Below are positions 34,367 through 44,707 of a stretch of 64,000 nucleotides of DNA, one piece after another (position 1 is the stretch's first letter; the number at the start of each line of letters is the position of its first letter). Below the pieces are notes generated by a model. The model did not search any database. It was not told where the DNA came from and saw nothing but the letters and a program-made list of their open reading frames with translations. A program made the position numbers and the translations under genes. This DNA comes from Aspidapion aeneum. Lineage: Eukaryota; Arthropoda; Insecta; Coleoptera; Brentidae. The stretch is taken from NCBI GenBank assembly GCA_963576565.1, contig OY755046.1, positions 52,198,786-52,262,785 of the forward strand. Direction: 5' to 3'.

Positions 34367-34736
34367 ATCATAACAAAAACATTTCATGTAAAAAAAGCCA
34401 AGTACGCGAAAATGGCATTCCGTAAAAAGAATTGAGATAAAAGTAAAGCCAAGTTTTCCAATACAAATTTCAAAACGAAAGGTTCTTACTAGTTTGGAAA
34501 TATTTTTCTAAACTTGGCTATTACGGCTGTAAATGACTCTTAGGCATAGTGCTAAATTGAACATAAAGAAGTTTGGCTGTAATAGCAAAGTTTAAAAAAA
34601 CATTTCCAAACTAGTAAGAACCTTTCATTTTGAAATTTGTATTGGAGAACTTGGCTTTACTTTTATCTCAATTCTTTTTACGGAATGCCATTTTCGCGTA
34701 CTTGGCTTTTTTTACATGAAATGTTTTTGTTATGAT
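34367..34736. repeat. Near-perfect palindromic element, 370 bp
   Basis: Arms of about 170 bp begin ATCATAACAAAAACATTTCA and include GCCAAGTACGCGAAAATGGC and CTTACTAGTTTGGAAAT, with only a few mismatches, around a ~40 bp loop (near 34,530-34,570). Likely a MITE; no clear target duplication. Confidence 0.85.
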
Positions 34737-34913
34737 ATTATTTTTCCGGTAATGAAAAAAAAAACACATAACCCCCAACCTTATGCCATTAGCGCCCCCC
34801 CCAGAATTACAGCTCACGGTCCGCCACTGCAATAACTATTATTTAGTATGTATTGTCAAAATTTGAAACTGCCACTCTGTCGAACTCTTCACAGTAAACC
34901 AATAATAAGATCC

Positions 34914-35700
34914 GTGACAAAACGGGATATGAAGATAAATGCCTTTTTTTACAATTATAAGTTTCAATATATTTGTGTTTAAAATTGTTTTATGTATCAA
35001 CAATCATTAACTACATGCAATACTAGCTTAAGAGCAAATAAAATTTACAGCAACCAGCTACTTGTTTTTAGACATGGTTTTCAGGTTTTGCTGTGTTTTT
35101 ATAAGAGTTGTGTTCCTCTAATCTGCAACTGAGCCACTTGTATCATAATGGAAAAAAATTACAGTCGAACCTCTATAACTCGAACCTGAAGGGACAACCA
35201 AAACAGTTCGAGTAATGGAGAGTTCGAGTTATAGAAACTCGAGTTACATAGGTTAAAATACATGTAAAAAGTGCAGGGACCGCTTAAAAGGTTCGAGTTA
35301 TAGAGGGGTTCGAGTTATAGAGGTTCGAGTTAGAGAGGTTCGACTGTATATTATTATTTGTAATTTTTAAAAATTACACATTGTAACTTTGAATAATATA
35401 ATTTCATAATTATCTTAAATCTATAAAACTTATTTTCTCATAAATATAATCTTTAGTCAAAGCAAATGGCCTATACTTAACTTTTTTGAAAGAATGTTTT
35501 AATTTTCTCGATATCCAGTTTTGAACGAAGGCTCAGTATTTTAAAACAAAAACCATTTTTATATCAAGTGTTTGAGTTGTATATTGTTTTACTTTTAAAA
35601 TTAGACTAAAAAAAACTCAAACCAAAAAAATAACTAACTAGATATATTGAAGAATATTTTTAAATAAGGGCAACATAAAATGATTCAAATCAAGATAAAG
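34914..35700 (+). mobile_element. GTAAC-family element, copy 4 (truncated)
   Basis: Starts GTGACAAAACGGGATATGAA and follows end A of the family through 'catgcaatactagcttaagagcaaataaaattta' style landmarks. It is interrupted by a pogo-like MITE and fades out near 35,700 without end B. Confidence 0.6.
35162..35346. mobile_element. pogo/Tigger-like MITE, copy 1 (185 bp)
   Basis: Ends CAGTCGAACCTCTATAACTC / GAGTTAGAGAGGTTCGACTG, flanked by TA. Repeated GTTCGAGTTATAGA motifs inside. Inserted in the GTAAC copy 4. Confidence 0.85.
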
Positions 35701-35754
35701 CTTGTTTCAAGAAGAATTTTTACACATTTATTTTTTAAAATATAAATTGTAGTA

Positions 35755-36730
35755 GTAGTAGTACTGTGGGGTAGGCTCTAGGCCTGGCAACTGCATCCCT
35801 CCTTCGCTAAGGAATCTGCCAGTCTTCTGTGCAAAGGCCAGAGTGTCGGGCCACCTTAGATTGAGAAGGTGCTCCGTCGCAAAGGCTTCCTCTTCGAATA
35901 CCTCTTTTCTTGCCTCCTTGTATGCTCACATAATAAGAGGAACTGTGCCGAGGTCTCGTCCTCGGCTCAACATCGTTCGCAAAACGCGTCCTCCTTCACT
36001 CTCATCTTCGCCAAGTGTCTTTGTAGGCCGCAGTACCCGGTGAGGGCTGCCACTATGGTTCCTACCTCTCTTCCTGTTTTAGAGACTACCTTTCTTCGTG
36101 TTCTACGGAGCAGCCAGTTCCTACGGGACCTGCTGTATCCTGTCACACACTCCTTTGCCTGTCTGACGTTTCTTGTATTTGTCCATTCTTTTTATCTCTT
36201 TCTGGGCCCAATCTGTTAGGGCCGACTTCATCTGCAATATTGCGAGCCCCAGGAAAGGCTCTGGCCCGACGCATTTCTACCGGGATCCATCCCTGGCGAG
36301 TTTGTCCGCTTTCTCGTTTACTGGGACTCCCATGTGGCCTGAGACTCATACGAGCTCCACCTCTTTTTTTCCGGCCCACCCCTGTAGTGCATCCGCGCAC
36401 TCCTGCACCAAACCCGCAGACATGGTAACTTTCCTGTTTCGTTCCTAATTTCTTCCTCCCATGTTACCGCCAGTATAGCGTAAATCTCCGCCCGGAAGAC
36501 TGTTGCATTGGATCACATCGAGTACCTTTTTCCAATACCCTTGCTTTCCACGTACAACCGTGCACCGATCGAATTCCAATTTGTTAGCCTTGATCCGTCT
36601 ATGTAGCAGACCGTGGCATCGCTAAGGAATTCAATTCCATCCTTGCAAATTCCATGCATATCTTGGTGGTATGGTTACCCGGTATCTCCTTTTCTCCCTT
36701 GACCGCTTTTCTGACATCGTTTTTAGTAAT
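35755..36730 (-). pseudogene. RNase H-bearing non-LTR retrotransposon 3' end
   Basis: Minus strand, in broken frames: VCYIDGSRLTNWNSIGARLY (first catalytic Asp), NATVFRAEIYAILAV (catalytic Glu), a VxVSGHMGxPxNExADKLAR-like block, and near the 3' end KEDAFCERC ... AEDETSAQFLL.CEH, a Cys-His motif found after RNase H in R1/LOA/I-type elements. GC content is higher than in the flanks. At least six stops or shifts. The 3' end near 35,755 abuts a GTA trinucleotide run. Confidence 0.75.
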
Positions 36731-36929
36731 ACCGGATAATGCCAGAGTCCGTGTATGTTGCAGGGTCCCTAGATTATGCTAGAAATGGGGGCAATATAAA
36801 TTGCCAACCTGTATTCAGGGCCTCTATGTATAAACATTGTTTGATGAAAAACAAGGGTATAAATAAAGGCCGGACGCTCTCCAGGCATGGGTCAGCCAGA
36901 TCACATGCTCGCCCAGACTCGCTTCATAT

Positions 36930-37179
36930 CAGTGGCGGATCCAGGGGGGGCCCGAGGGGCCCGGGCCCCCCCTCCCAAACATACAACTTATTTTTTAGCT
37001 TAGCAGCATCACTTATTTAAAATTTGTCAAAAATTCTACGTAATTTTTATAAAAATTTTGCCTGCGGCGCTATTAATCTCCTTTAGCTACTAAATTTTAC
37101 ACCTCAATTTCTATCAAAAACCACTTTTTTTGATGTTTGCTGTGGCCCCTCCCCCCCGGAAATCCTGGATCCGCCACTG
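36930..37179. mobile_element. hAT MITE, 250 bp
   Basis: Ends CAGTGGCGGATCCAGG / CCTGGATCCGCCACTG, perfect over the outer 15-16 bp, with flanking octamers CTTCATAT and CTCCATAT (7 of 8). Internal G and C homopolymers. Non-coding. Confidence 0.85.
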
Positions 37180-37351
37180 CTCCATATTCTACGGGCGCCA
37201 AACTAAACATCTAAGGGCATCAAACCAAATTTTTATAGGCTCTACATTTTACTATTTGGGGGTCCCAATTTAGTGTCTTACTAATTTCTGGAAGGGGCTG
37301 ACAAAGGTTAGCTCTTTTTGTTTATTAGAATACCTGTAAACCAGAGCAGAT

Positions 37352-37540
37352 CAAGCGCGGATCTGGGTGAATATCTAGGGGGGGGGGGTAATAGTCGACA
37401 AAAACATTATTCGTAATATAGCTTTTTTCTAGGAGGGGTAATTCTTCTGTTTGCCCTTAAATTTATTAAGACAAAGTGCATATTTGTTTTTCTAGGGGGG
37501 GGGGTAATTACCACGTAACCCCCTCTCAAATCCGCGCTTG
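37352..37540. mobile_element. hAT-like MITE with CAAGCGCGGAT ends, copy 1
   Basis: 189 bp with inverted ends CAAGCGCGGATCTG / CAAATCCGCGCTTG and internal G-runs. Flanking octamers GAGCAGAT and GTGCTGAT agree at 6 of 8. A second copy is at 42,228-42,875 and a fragment at 43,693-43,810. Confidence 0.7.
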
Positions 37541-38514
37541 GTGCTGATAGCTTTTGAAAAGCAAAAAATTAGTAATATCATGAAAACTATTGGAAATTAA
37601 ATAAAATCTATCGCAGTCAAAAAGAATATAAAATTAGACTTGATCCGAGTTCTTGGGATGAAATATGGTAAGCTTTTACGGTTTTTCACGAAACTACATC
37701 TTCTATCGAAAAAATTTTAATAAGCACGTTATAGATAATAAAAATAACTAACTAAAACAACTTTTCTATAAACAATTTCCTAAAAAGTGGAAAAAACCGT
37801 TTTTTTTTTTAAATTTTTATTTTTGTCTTCTTTATTTGGTTTTGAGAAAATTTGGTAATTTTCACTCGAAAATGCCCAAGTTCTGGAAGCGGTCAGTTTT
37901 TTTATTAAGGCGTCTTTTTTTTGGATGAAGTAAAAACATTAGATTTATTAGATTAGATTGTAAAAATATGTCACTATGGAAAAATTTATCAGGAAATATA
38001 ATTTGAGCAGTACAAAAATAGCAAAATGAATCTACGGCTTACTCTTCTATGTTATTTTTAACTATCATCTTTTAATTTTTTCATATCTCCTGGCAAATTT
38101 TTTTTACAGCGTCGTACGCAAGAGGAGGGGGCTTGGTGGCTGAAACCCCCAGAGACACTGAATATTGACCCCTAAAACCTGAATTGTCCCAAAAAATAAA
38201 AAAGAAAATGTATCGATCTGCGCTCAAGCCTCCCCCGGGATTCGTTTTTGCGTACGCCACTGTTTTTTACATTGTCTAAAAATAGACGTCTTAAGGAAAG
38301 AACCGACCTTTTTCTTAAAAAAAAACTGCTTTTATGAACTAAGGCATTTTCGGGTGACAATGAGACCTACTTTTAGGATTAAAATCAAAATAAAATTTAA
38401 TAGTAGGGGAGGCCGTGAAATTTTTTGGAACTTATTTTCTTAGTCAGCAAAAAATTCTATTTTCCGATCAGTTTAGTCGCAAAATGCAAACGAAGATACG
38501 AATTCGAGGAATGT
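37541..38514. other. No gene recognised
   Basis: AT-rich. A patch at 38,105-38,260 (gtcgtacgcaagaggaggggg ... ggattcgtttttgcgtacgcc) has weakly inverted ends and may be a decayed hAT MITE. Confidence 0.4.
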
Positions 38515-39600
38515 TTATTTATTTTATTTATTATTTATTTATTTATTTAGGTACAATAACAGGGTTGCCCCAAAGTAGTACATTCCTTAATTACTCTAAA
38601 AATCTAAGATCCAAAGTAAAAATAACAAAAAAAAATTGTCAAAAGACGTTACACAAAAATAACATATTCACTATATCAAAATAACATATCAATATCGGTT
38701 AGTCGCATTTATTACATAATTTTATCCATCTTACGCTTAAGGGATGAATTGCTGCAGGTAAATATATCAATATCGATAAATGAGTGTATGTATTTATTAA
38801 AAAGTGACATTATTTTATTATCGACACTATTTTTCCCTATATCTGTTTTATAAGAGTTCAAGTAAAATAATCTGGTACCTCTGTTTTAACGTAACGGTGC
38901 AAACAGGTTTAGAAGCGATAGTAATTTGGGACAGTTAATTTCGTTAGCTAAAATTTTATGACCAAATCTTAACGCAAGCTTGTCTCTTCGATTGATAAGA
39001 CTATCTATTCCAATGATTTTTAAGCGTTCTTCATAATTGTACAGTTTTTTGTCTATGCCTAATTTAAACAGCAAATGTGAGTGTCATAATAAGGTGACCA
39101 GATCATGCAGCAATATTCAAGCTGGCTTCTAATTAATGAGAAATATAATATTTTTAAAACCTCAATATTCTTAAATTCACTACTTGACCGAATAACAAAC
39201 CCTGACATTTTGAACGCTTTTGTTATAACATTATTTATATGATCCACGAAACGAAACTCTGAATCAAAAAGAACCCCAAGATCATTTATAAAGTTAACTC
39301 TGGATATTTCAATATTGTTAATGTTATATGAGAATTTAATTTTGTTTATTATTCTAGAAACCGTTATAAGCTTTCATTTGCCAAAATTTATATCCATTTT
39401 ATTTTTTTGACACCAGGTATATAAAATGCAAATATCCTTTTGTAGTTCTCTACAGTCGCCTTCGCTGTAAATTCTTTTAAATATTTTTAAATCATCAGCC
39501 AATTGTAAGAAAGAAGAAAATCGTTTGGGAATGTCATTTGCAAATAATGAGAAAAATAAAGGAGCTAAATTCGATCCCTGGGGTACTCCTGATGTATTGG
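38515..39600 (-). pseudogene. Jockey/CR1-type non-LTR element, 3' part with (TAAA)n tail
   Basis: Minus strand reads GVPQGSNLAPLFFSLFANDI (RT motif B region), QLADDLKIF (the YxDD box as LADD), then HINNVITKAFKMSGFVIRSS, SLIRSQLEYCCMIWSPYY and LGIDKKLYNYEERLKIIGID, with LLNLFAPLR and SLFNKYIHS further on. Two open segments (39,247-39,059 and 39,074-38,886) are offset by a frameshift. The 3' end is TAAATAAATAAATAATAAAT at about 38,520-38,550, typical of these elements. The 5' end is cut near 39,600, where it meets an RTE fragment. Confidence 0.8.
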
Positions 39601-39639
39601 TGAAAGCTATAAAAAGCTGAGTATATATTATTTCTTATG

Positions 39640-41180
39640 CATTTATTCTTTTTTCTATCTGTTAGCTTTACATATAACATTTGTCTTTCCATTGATCTAC
39701 AGGAAGGATACATTAATGGTACACTTTCGTTTTGAGGTACTGGGGATATTTTTTATTTTTTAATATGTAGCTTAATTTAACGAATGCTGCCCAGGCCAAT
39801 CGCACTCGTCTCTTGATTTCAGCCGTTTGGTTTTCCTTTTTTAGTTTGATAATTTGTTCCAGGTACATATATATATATATATATATATATATTCTTTTAC
39901 TTGTTCTATTTTCTCTTTGTTTATTCTAAACGTGACATTTTCATCTGTGTTTGTTATGACTTAAGTTTTAGTGCAGTTTATACTTAAGCCTATATTTTTA
40001 GCTACTGTATCCAGTTCCTCTATTCCAATATCTCCATACAATGAGTATGTATACTTGGGTGTCACATTTGATAAGACAGGAACAGAGTGTAAAGAACTGG
40101 AAAAAAGAATAGTAAAAGCAAAAAAGGTTATTGGTTGTTTTAACAGTATTTTATAGAGCAGAGAGATAAAGAAGAATGTAAAACTTAACTATATGAAACA
40201 ATGGTAAAAATCACGCTGTTGTATGGAAGAGACTTGTCGCGTAACAGAAAAATACAAAGCAAAAATGGAAAGTGTCGAAATGGATGCAATAAGAGGATCA
40301 ATGAGAATATACAGAACAGATCATATAAGAAATGAGATCATAAAAGAAAGAATGGGAATCGAGGGAAGCATAACGGATGACATCACTAAAAAGCAAGTGA
40401 TATGGTACGGCCATGTACAACGGATGAGCGACGAAAGATACCAAAGCAGGTCCTAAAATGGCAACTAATAGGGCGCAGAAAAAGAGAGCGTCCTAAACTG
40501 GAATGGCAACAGTCAATCCAAAGATCAATAAGTCAAAAAATCCTGACGGAATATGACTGTCAGGATCGAAAGAGGTGGAGAATAGGCGTCGGACAATCCG
40601 TATCCGTATCCAGTTCCTCCAGAATTTGTATTAGTTCTTTTTTTTATACGTTATTAAGGCAATATCATCAGCATATCTTAGGTGGTTCAAGTATTGTCCG
40701 TTTATTTTGATGCCTATTTCTTCCCAATCTAAGTTTTTAAAAACATCTTCTGGGACCTGGTTAAATAGTTTAGGGGATATTGTGTCACCCTGCTGACACC
40801 TCTTCTTATACGGCTTGGTTCGTTCGTGGATTCTAATTGATGTTTTTGCTTCGCTATATATATTGGCTATTAAGTCTGTGTATCTGTGATCTGTTCGGCT
40901 ATTAATTAAAGATGCTTTTACTGCCCAGTGCTCAATGCTATCGAAAGCTTTTTCAAAGTATATAAACGCGATATATAGTGGAATATTGTATTCGTTGGCT
41001 CGTTCTATTAGGATTTTCTTGGTTAATAGGTGATCAGCTGTACTGAGACCTTTTCTGAAGCCTGCTTGTTTTTTTGATTGATATACGTCAAATTTTGTAG
41101 CTAGTCTATCTTTTTTAATTGGTATACTGTGGTCTATCTGTTTATATTTTCGTGAAAAGCTTATAAATTACATTGAAGGT
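39640..41180 (-). pseudogene. RTE-type reverse transcriptase, interrupted by an antisense insertion
   Basis: Minus strand carries KKQAGFRKGLSTADHLLTKK, FEKAFDSIEHW (motif A), RCQQGDTISPKLFN (motif B) and LNHLRYADDIALIT (YADD) between about 41,110 and 40,640. After the inserted block it continues at 40,006 with EELDTVAKNIGLSINCTKT and at 39,870 with LEQIIKLKKENQTAEIKRRV ... RLAWAAFVKLSYILKN. One A-run frameshift lies just after YADD, and an internal (TA)n of ~27 bp at 39,867-39,893 interrupts the YLGQ region. Endonuclease domain not seen. Confidence 0.85.
40021..40605 (+). mobile_element. 5'-truncated RTE-like element nested in an antisense RTE, 14 bp duplication
   Basis: 585 bp flanked by a perfect 14 bp direct repeat GTATCCAGTTCCTC (40,007-40,020 and 40,606-40,619). 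It encodes, in broken frames, EYVYLGVTFDKTGTECKELE, MRIYRTDHIRNEIIKERMGI, KKQVIWYGHVQRMSDER, KQVLKWQLIGRRKRERPKLE and ends DRKRWRIGVGQ, the C-terminal region of an RTE-like RT related to that at 664-2,001. The 3' end is followed directly by CCGTATCC. Target-primed insertion explains 5' truncation and the variable-length duplication. Confidence 0.88.
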
Positions 41181-41650
41181 AGCCATTACCACCCCTAAAA
41201 ATTAGCTCAATTTTACCCTTATAACTCGGATCGAGTCTGATTTATTTTTCCTGTTGGCTGCAATATATTTTCTTTTATTTCCAGTTATTTTCATGCTGTT
41301 ACTAATTTTTCCCTTTTTTGCCTTTTTAGGTATCTGTGCTGGTCTACTGCTTAAATTTTTATTATTCTTTAAGTTCCTCCACAACATGTTACACACAGGT
41401 GGATGCTTTAAAATTTTCAGGGTTTATACATTAAAGATAAAGCCCCCTTCTGCTGATTTAATAAAGAAGTTCGCCATCGGGTATTTTCTATTTCTTCTTA
41501 TTTTATTTTTCGACCGCCGAGAATAAAATATCGTCAAGTGTTTCTCCATTTTTACGAGGAAAATAATGGAAATCGAATATAAGAAAGTTTTGATGCAATA
41601 ATTTTAAAATAATCAAATACCAAATTGCAAATAATTTAAGAACCTAAAAC
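41181..41650. other. No confident feature
   Basis: Open in both strands for 64-90 codons but low complexity; the minus-strand reading is Lys/Asn-rich, the plus-strand hydrophobic. Possibly RTE-derived, not shown. Confidence 0.35.
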
Positions 41651-41700
41651 TATAAACAACAAGTGAAATTAAAGAAAGAAAAATAAGAAAAAAGTTTTCT

Positions 41701-41771
41701 GCTTCGGCCGGGGATCGAACCCGGGATCTCTTGCTATCTAGGCAAACATTCTACCACTGAACCACCGAAGC
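41701..41771 (-). tRNA. tRNA-like gene: tRNA-Gly body with AGA anticodon
   Basis: 71 nt cloverleaf. The acceptor stem GCTTCGG/CCGAAGC pairs fully. D arm GTTC-AGTGGTA-GAAT, anticodon stem TTTGC/GCAAG, T arm CCGGG-TTCGATC-CCCGG. The internal promoters match consensus: TGGTTCAGTGG (A box) and GGTTCGATCCC (B box). The base after the acceptor is A and a TTTTTT Pol III terminator follows at 8 nt. The 7-nt anticodon loop CTAGATA places AGA at 34-36, which would decode Ser UCU, yet there is no long variable arm as tRNA-Ser requires and the body resembles tRNA-Gly. U at position 37 is also unusual. It may be a tRNA-derived pseudogene or repeat head rather than a working tRNA. Confidence 0.75.
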
Positions 41772-41905
41772 CATACATAAATTTTCGGAAAACTTCCATC
41801 TATGCTGGCTGCGGTGTCTCTATACAAGAACGAGAAACCCAAGGTATTAATACCCTGAGGGTTTCTCGTTCTTGTATTGAGACACCGCACCCAGCATAGA
41901 TGGAC

Positions 41906-41962
41906 GTGGTAGAATGTTTGCCTAGATAGCAAGAGATCCCGGGTTCGATCCCCGGCCGAAGC
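41906..41962 (+). pseudogene. Inverted partial copy of the tRNA-like gene
   Basis: Begins inside the D loop (GTGGTAGAATG) and is identical to the minus-strand gene from there to the acceptor 3' strand, followed by the same TTTTTT run. It lacks the 5' acceptor strand and half the D arm, so it cannot fold as a tRNA. Confidence 0.85.
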
Positions 41963-42012
41963 AGAAAACTTTTTTCTTATTTTTCTTTCTTTAATTTCAC
42001 TTGTTGTTTATA

Positions 42013-42217
42013 AATATTAGAATAATCATGAAGCAACTTTTTGTCTATATCAGTCTTGAACACAGTTTTTGTAAATATCTCAGAAACGGAAGCTTCTATG
42101 AAATTTTTAGTAATAACATAAATTATTGAGAACAATGTGTTAAGAAGCTACCATAGAATTTTTAAATTTTAAACTGTCATTAGCATTAATGATTGACCAA
42201 AATATAATCAGCTTTTG
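42013..42217 (-). repeat. Family A interspersed repeat, copy 5 (partial)
   Basis: Inverted partial copy: 'tatatcagtcttgaacacagtttttgtaaatatctcagaaac' through 'aaaatataatcagctt'. Cut at both ends, directly left of the CAAGCGC element. Confidence 0.65.
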
Positions 42218-42227
42218 ACAGTATGGT

Positions 42228-42875
42228 CAAGCGCAGATCCGGGCATAAATCTAGACGGGGGATGACTGTGGACGAAAAAAATATTAGTGCATTTATTACA
42301 TTCCTAGCCCGCACAGCAATGGCTGGAGAAGATATTGTTTTTATGAGATAAAGCCGAAAATGTGTTATTTAGACCTACCTTAGCAATATCGTCGTGATGT
42401 ATCTATGTGTGTGTGTGTGTGTATGTATATCTGTCCGTAACGCGATAGCTCCTAAACCGCTTAACCGATTTACATGAAATTTTCAGGTAAAATAATACTC
42501 GATACTGCAACGAGCTGATTAGATTTTAGTTAAAATTCATCAATGCTAATGACAGTTTCTTGACAGGTAAAAAGTTAAAAAAATGCTAACTTTTTAACGG
42601 AGTTTCGCATCAATATGCGGTTTTCGCAATATAGTAGCGCGCGGTTTTTGTTCGCAGGAGCTTTCTTTTCGGAAATATTTACAAAAAACTGTTTTCAAGG
42701 TTGATATAACCTGGAGTATGCTAATGGGCTAGGAAGGTATCAGATCCGTCATGGATCCATTTATTTTTTTTTTCTAATTGGGGTAATTAATTTACCCTTT
42801 ATTTATTAATTTAAAGTGCATATATTTTTTTCTGGGGTGATTAATCCCAGGTTACCCCCCTCAAATCCGCGCTTG
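42228..42875. mobile_element. hAT-like CAAGCGC element, copy 2, carrying a family A insertion
   Basis: Ends CAAGCGCAGATCCGG and CAAATCCGCGCTTG. Removing the family A repeat at 42,297-42,770 leaves ~175 bp collinear with the copy at 37,352-37,540. Flanking octamers do not match, so this copy may have rearranged after insertion. Confidence 0.65.
42297..42770 (+). repeat. Family A interspersed repeat, copy 3 (full length)
   Basis: From ATTCCTAGCCCGCACAGCAA to GGGCTAGGAAGGT and on through CAGATCCGTCATGGATCCAT. About 80% like copy 2 by eye, with a (GT)n tract of 16 bp near 42,408. Confidence 0.75.
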
Positions 42876-42882
42876 GGCCAAT

Positions 42883-43690
42883 CATACTGCAACTCGGTGC
42901 TTCTGTTTATAAACTATATACTTTTTGGAATATGAAATTTCAAAGTTTAGCCATTTTGGTTCAATGAGATTCGCTACCCTAAAATTCACTAAATGACGTT
43001 TTTTCGAATCTTAAGTCAATTTGTGGTTTTTTAGCATCTTATTGGCCTCACCATACTGCAATTCGGTGCTTTTATTAATAAACTGTATACTTTTTGAAAT
43101 ATGAATTTTCAGTTTGGCCATTTTGGTCTTATGGGATTCCCTTTTGTTGATAAAATTAGCTAAATGACGTTTTTTTTACTCTTAAGTCAGGGTGTAATTT
43201 TTTGGCATCTCCATGGTCCCACCATACTGAAACTCGGTGCTTTTGTTGATAAACTGTATAGTTCTTGAAATATAAATTTTAAAATTTGGCCATTTTGGCC
43301 TTATGGGATTTCCTACCCTAAAATTCGCTAAATGACGTTTTCTCGAATCTTGTCAGAGTGTGGTTTTTTTGTATCTTTATGGCCCCACCACATTGCAACT
43401 CGGTGCTTTTGTCGATAAACTGTAGTTTTTGAAATATAAATTTTTAAAATTTGGCCATTTTGGTCCCTACCCTAAAATTCCCTAAATGACGTTTTTTCGA
43501 ATCTTGTCAGGGTGTGGTTTTTTCCATTTCTATGGCTCCACCATACTGCAACTCCGTGCTTTTGTTAATAAACTGTATAGTTTTTGAAATATAAATTTTC
43601 AAAATTCGGCCATTTTGGTCTTATGGACCTACCCTAAAATTCGCTAAATGACGTTTTTTCGAATCTTATCTCAGGGTGTGGTTTTTTCGC
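42883..43690 (+). repeat. Tandem array, ~165 bp unit, about 5 copies
   Basis: CATACTGCAACTCGGTGCTT recurs near 42,883, 43,052, 43,223, 43,388 and 43,542 (spacings about 153-171). Each unit includes 'taaactgtata.tttttgaaatat', 'ttggccattttggt' and 'aaattcgctaaatgacgttttt'. Not related to the 141 bp array. Confidence 0.88.
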
Positions 43691-43962
43691 ATCACTAGGG
43701 GGGGGGGGTTGCCGCCAAAAAAATTATTTGGGCATTTTTTTTTCTTCTAGAGAGGGGGGGGGGTAATTATCCGTTAAGCCCTTAACTTATTAACACATTA
43801 AATACATTCTAAATTCTTTATTGTCTGAATTTGTATGTTTGCTCCTTTTGGGTTTCGATAAGGAAATGCTATTTTATTATATCTGCATTTTTTTTAATTT
43901 CTTGATGATTTACAGACAGTTCTATATCTTTATTATAGGTTTTAACACCGTACTCTTATTTA
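43691..43962. other. Internal fragment of the CAAGCGC hAT-like family, then AT-rich DNA
   Basis: G-runs at 43,697 and 43,755 with 'tctagagaggggg' and 'cccttaacttattaac' correspond to the interior of 37,352-37,540; no ends are present. Confidence 0.45.
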
Positions 43963-44705
43963 CAGGGTGTCTCATTAAATTTTAGACCCTTTTAGACCAT
44001 TAATAATTGATATAGGAATATACAAGAAATTGTGTTCGAATTCGCGAAATTTTTACTTTTAAATTGCATCTTGACTTTATTCCTGATGCTTACCATATTT
44101 GAAAGGCGCTCAATTTTATAGTTTAGGCTTGGAACATATTTTCCAAAAATACCCGATATGCCGTAGTTTAGAGCCATAGTTTCTGAGATATTAGCAATTA
44201 TAACAGTACCGCTCTTGTGTTAATTTTAGTATCCTTATTCCAAATTATGTTAGTCCCCATGTATCAACAGTGACTTTGTTGTCGTTACCGGTTGTCATTT
44301 TGAGCGTCATTAAAAAAAATAGTTGTCATTGTCACTGTTTATACATGGAGACTAACATAGTCCGAAATAAGGACGCTGAAATTAACACAAAAGTGGTAAT
44401 GTTATTTTTTATTAGTTAAAAATTGATCGTTAATATTTCAGAAACTATTTATCAAAACTGCGACATATGGGGTATTTTTGGAAAGTATATTTCAAACCTA
44501 ATCTATTAATTAAATGATATAAGGAGCATCCAATTTACAAAAACTGTAAATTTGAGCGCCTGTCAAATACGGTAAGCATCAGGAATAAAGTGAAGATGCA
44601 ATTTAAAAGTAAAAATTTCGAGAATTCGAACACAATTTCTTTTATATTCCTATATCAATTATTAATGGTCTAAAATGGTGGAAAAAAATATAATGAGACA
44701 CCTTG
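43963..44705. mobile_element. Tc1/mariner-type non-autonomous element, 743 bp
   Basis: Ends CAGGGTGTCTCATTA / TAATGAGACACCTTG, flanked by TA. Inverted homology runs inward for most of the length (e.g. GACCATTAATAATTGATATA, AAATACCCGATATG, CCATGTATCAACAGTGAC), so the whole element is a long imperfect hairpin. No transposase. Confidence 0.8.
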
Positions 44706-44707
44706 TA

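Larger units (their letters stand above)
41651..42012. repeat. Palindrome enclosing a tRNA gene and its inverted partial copy
   Basis: Left arm from TATAAACAACAAGTGAAATT and right arm ending in its complement match almost perfectly through the tRNA and on to GGGTTTCTCGTTCTTGTAT near the centre (about 41,838). The right arm lacks ~38 bp (the tRNA 5' end and a short flank). Total 362 bp. Confidence 0.9.

Noticed and set aside
35843..36448. Plus-strand open frames of 60-116 codons in the GC-richer block
   Set aside because: Antisense of the RNase H-bearing retrotransposon fragment on the minus strand.
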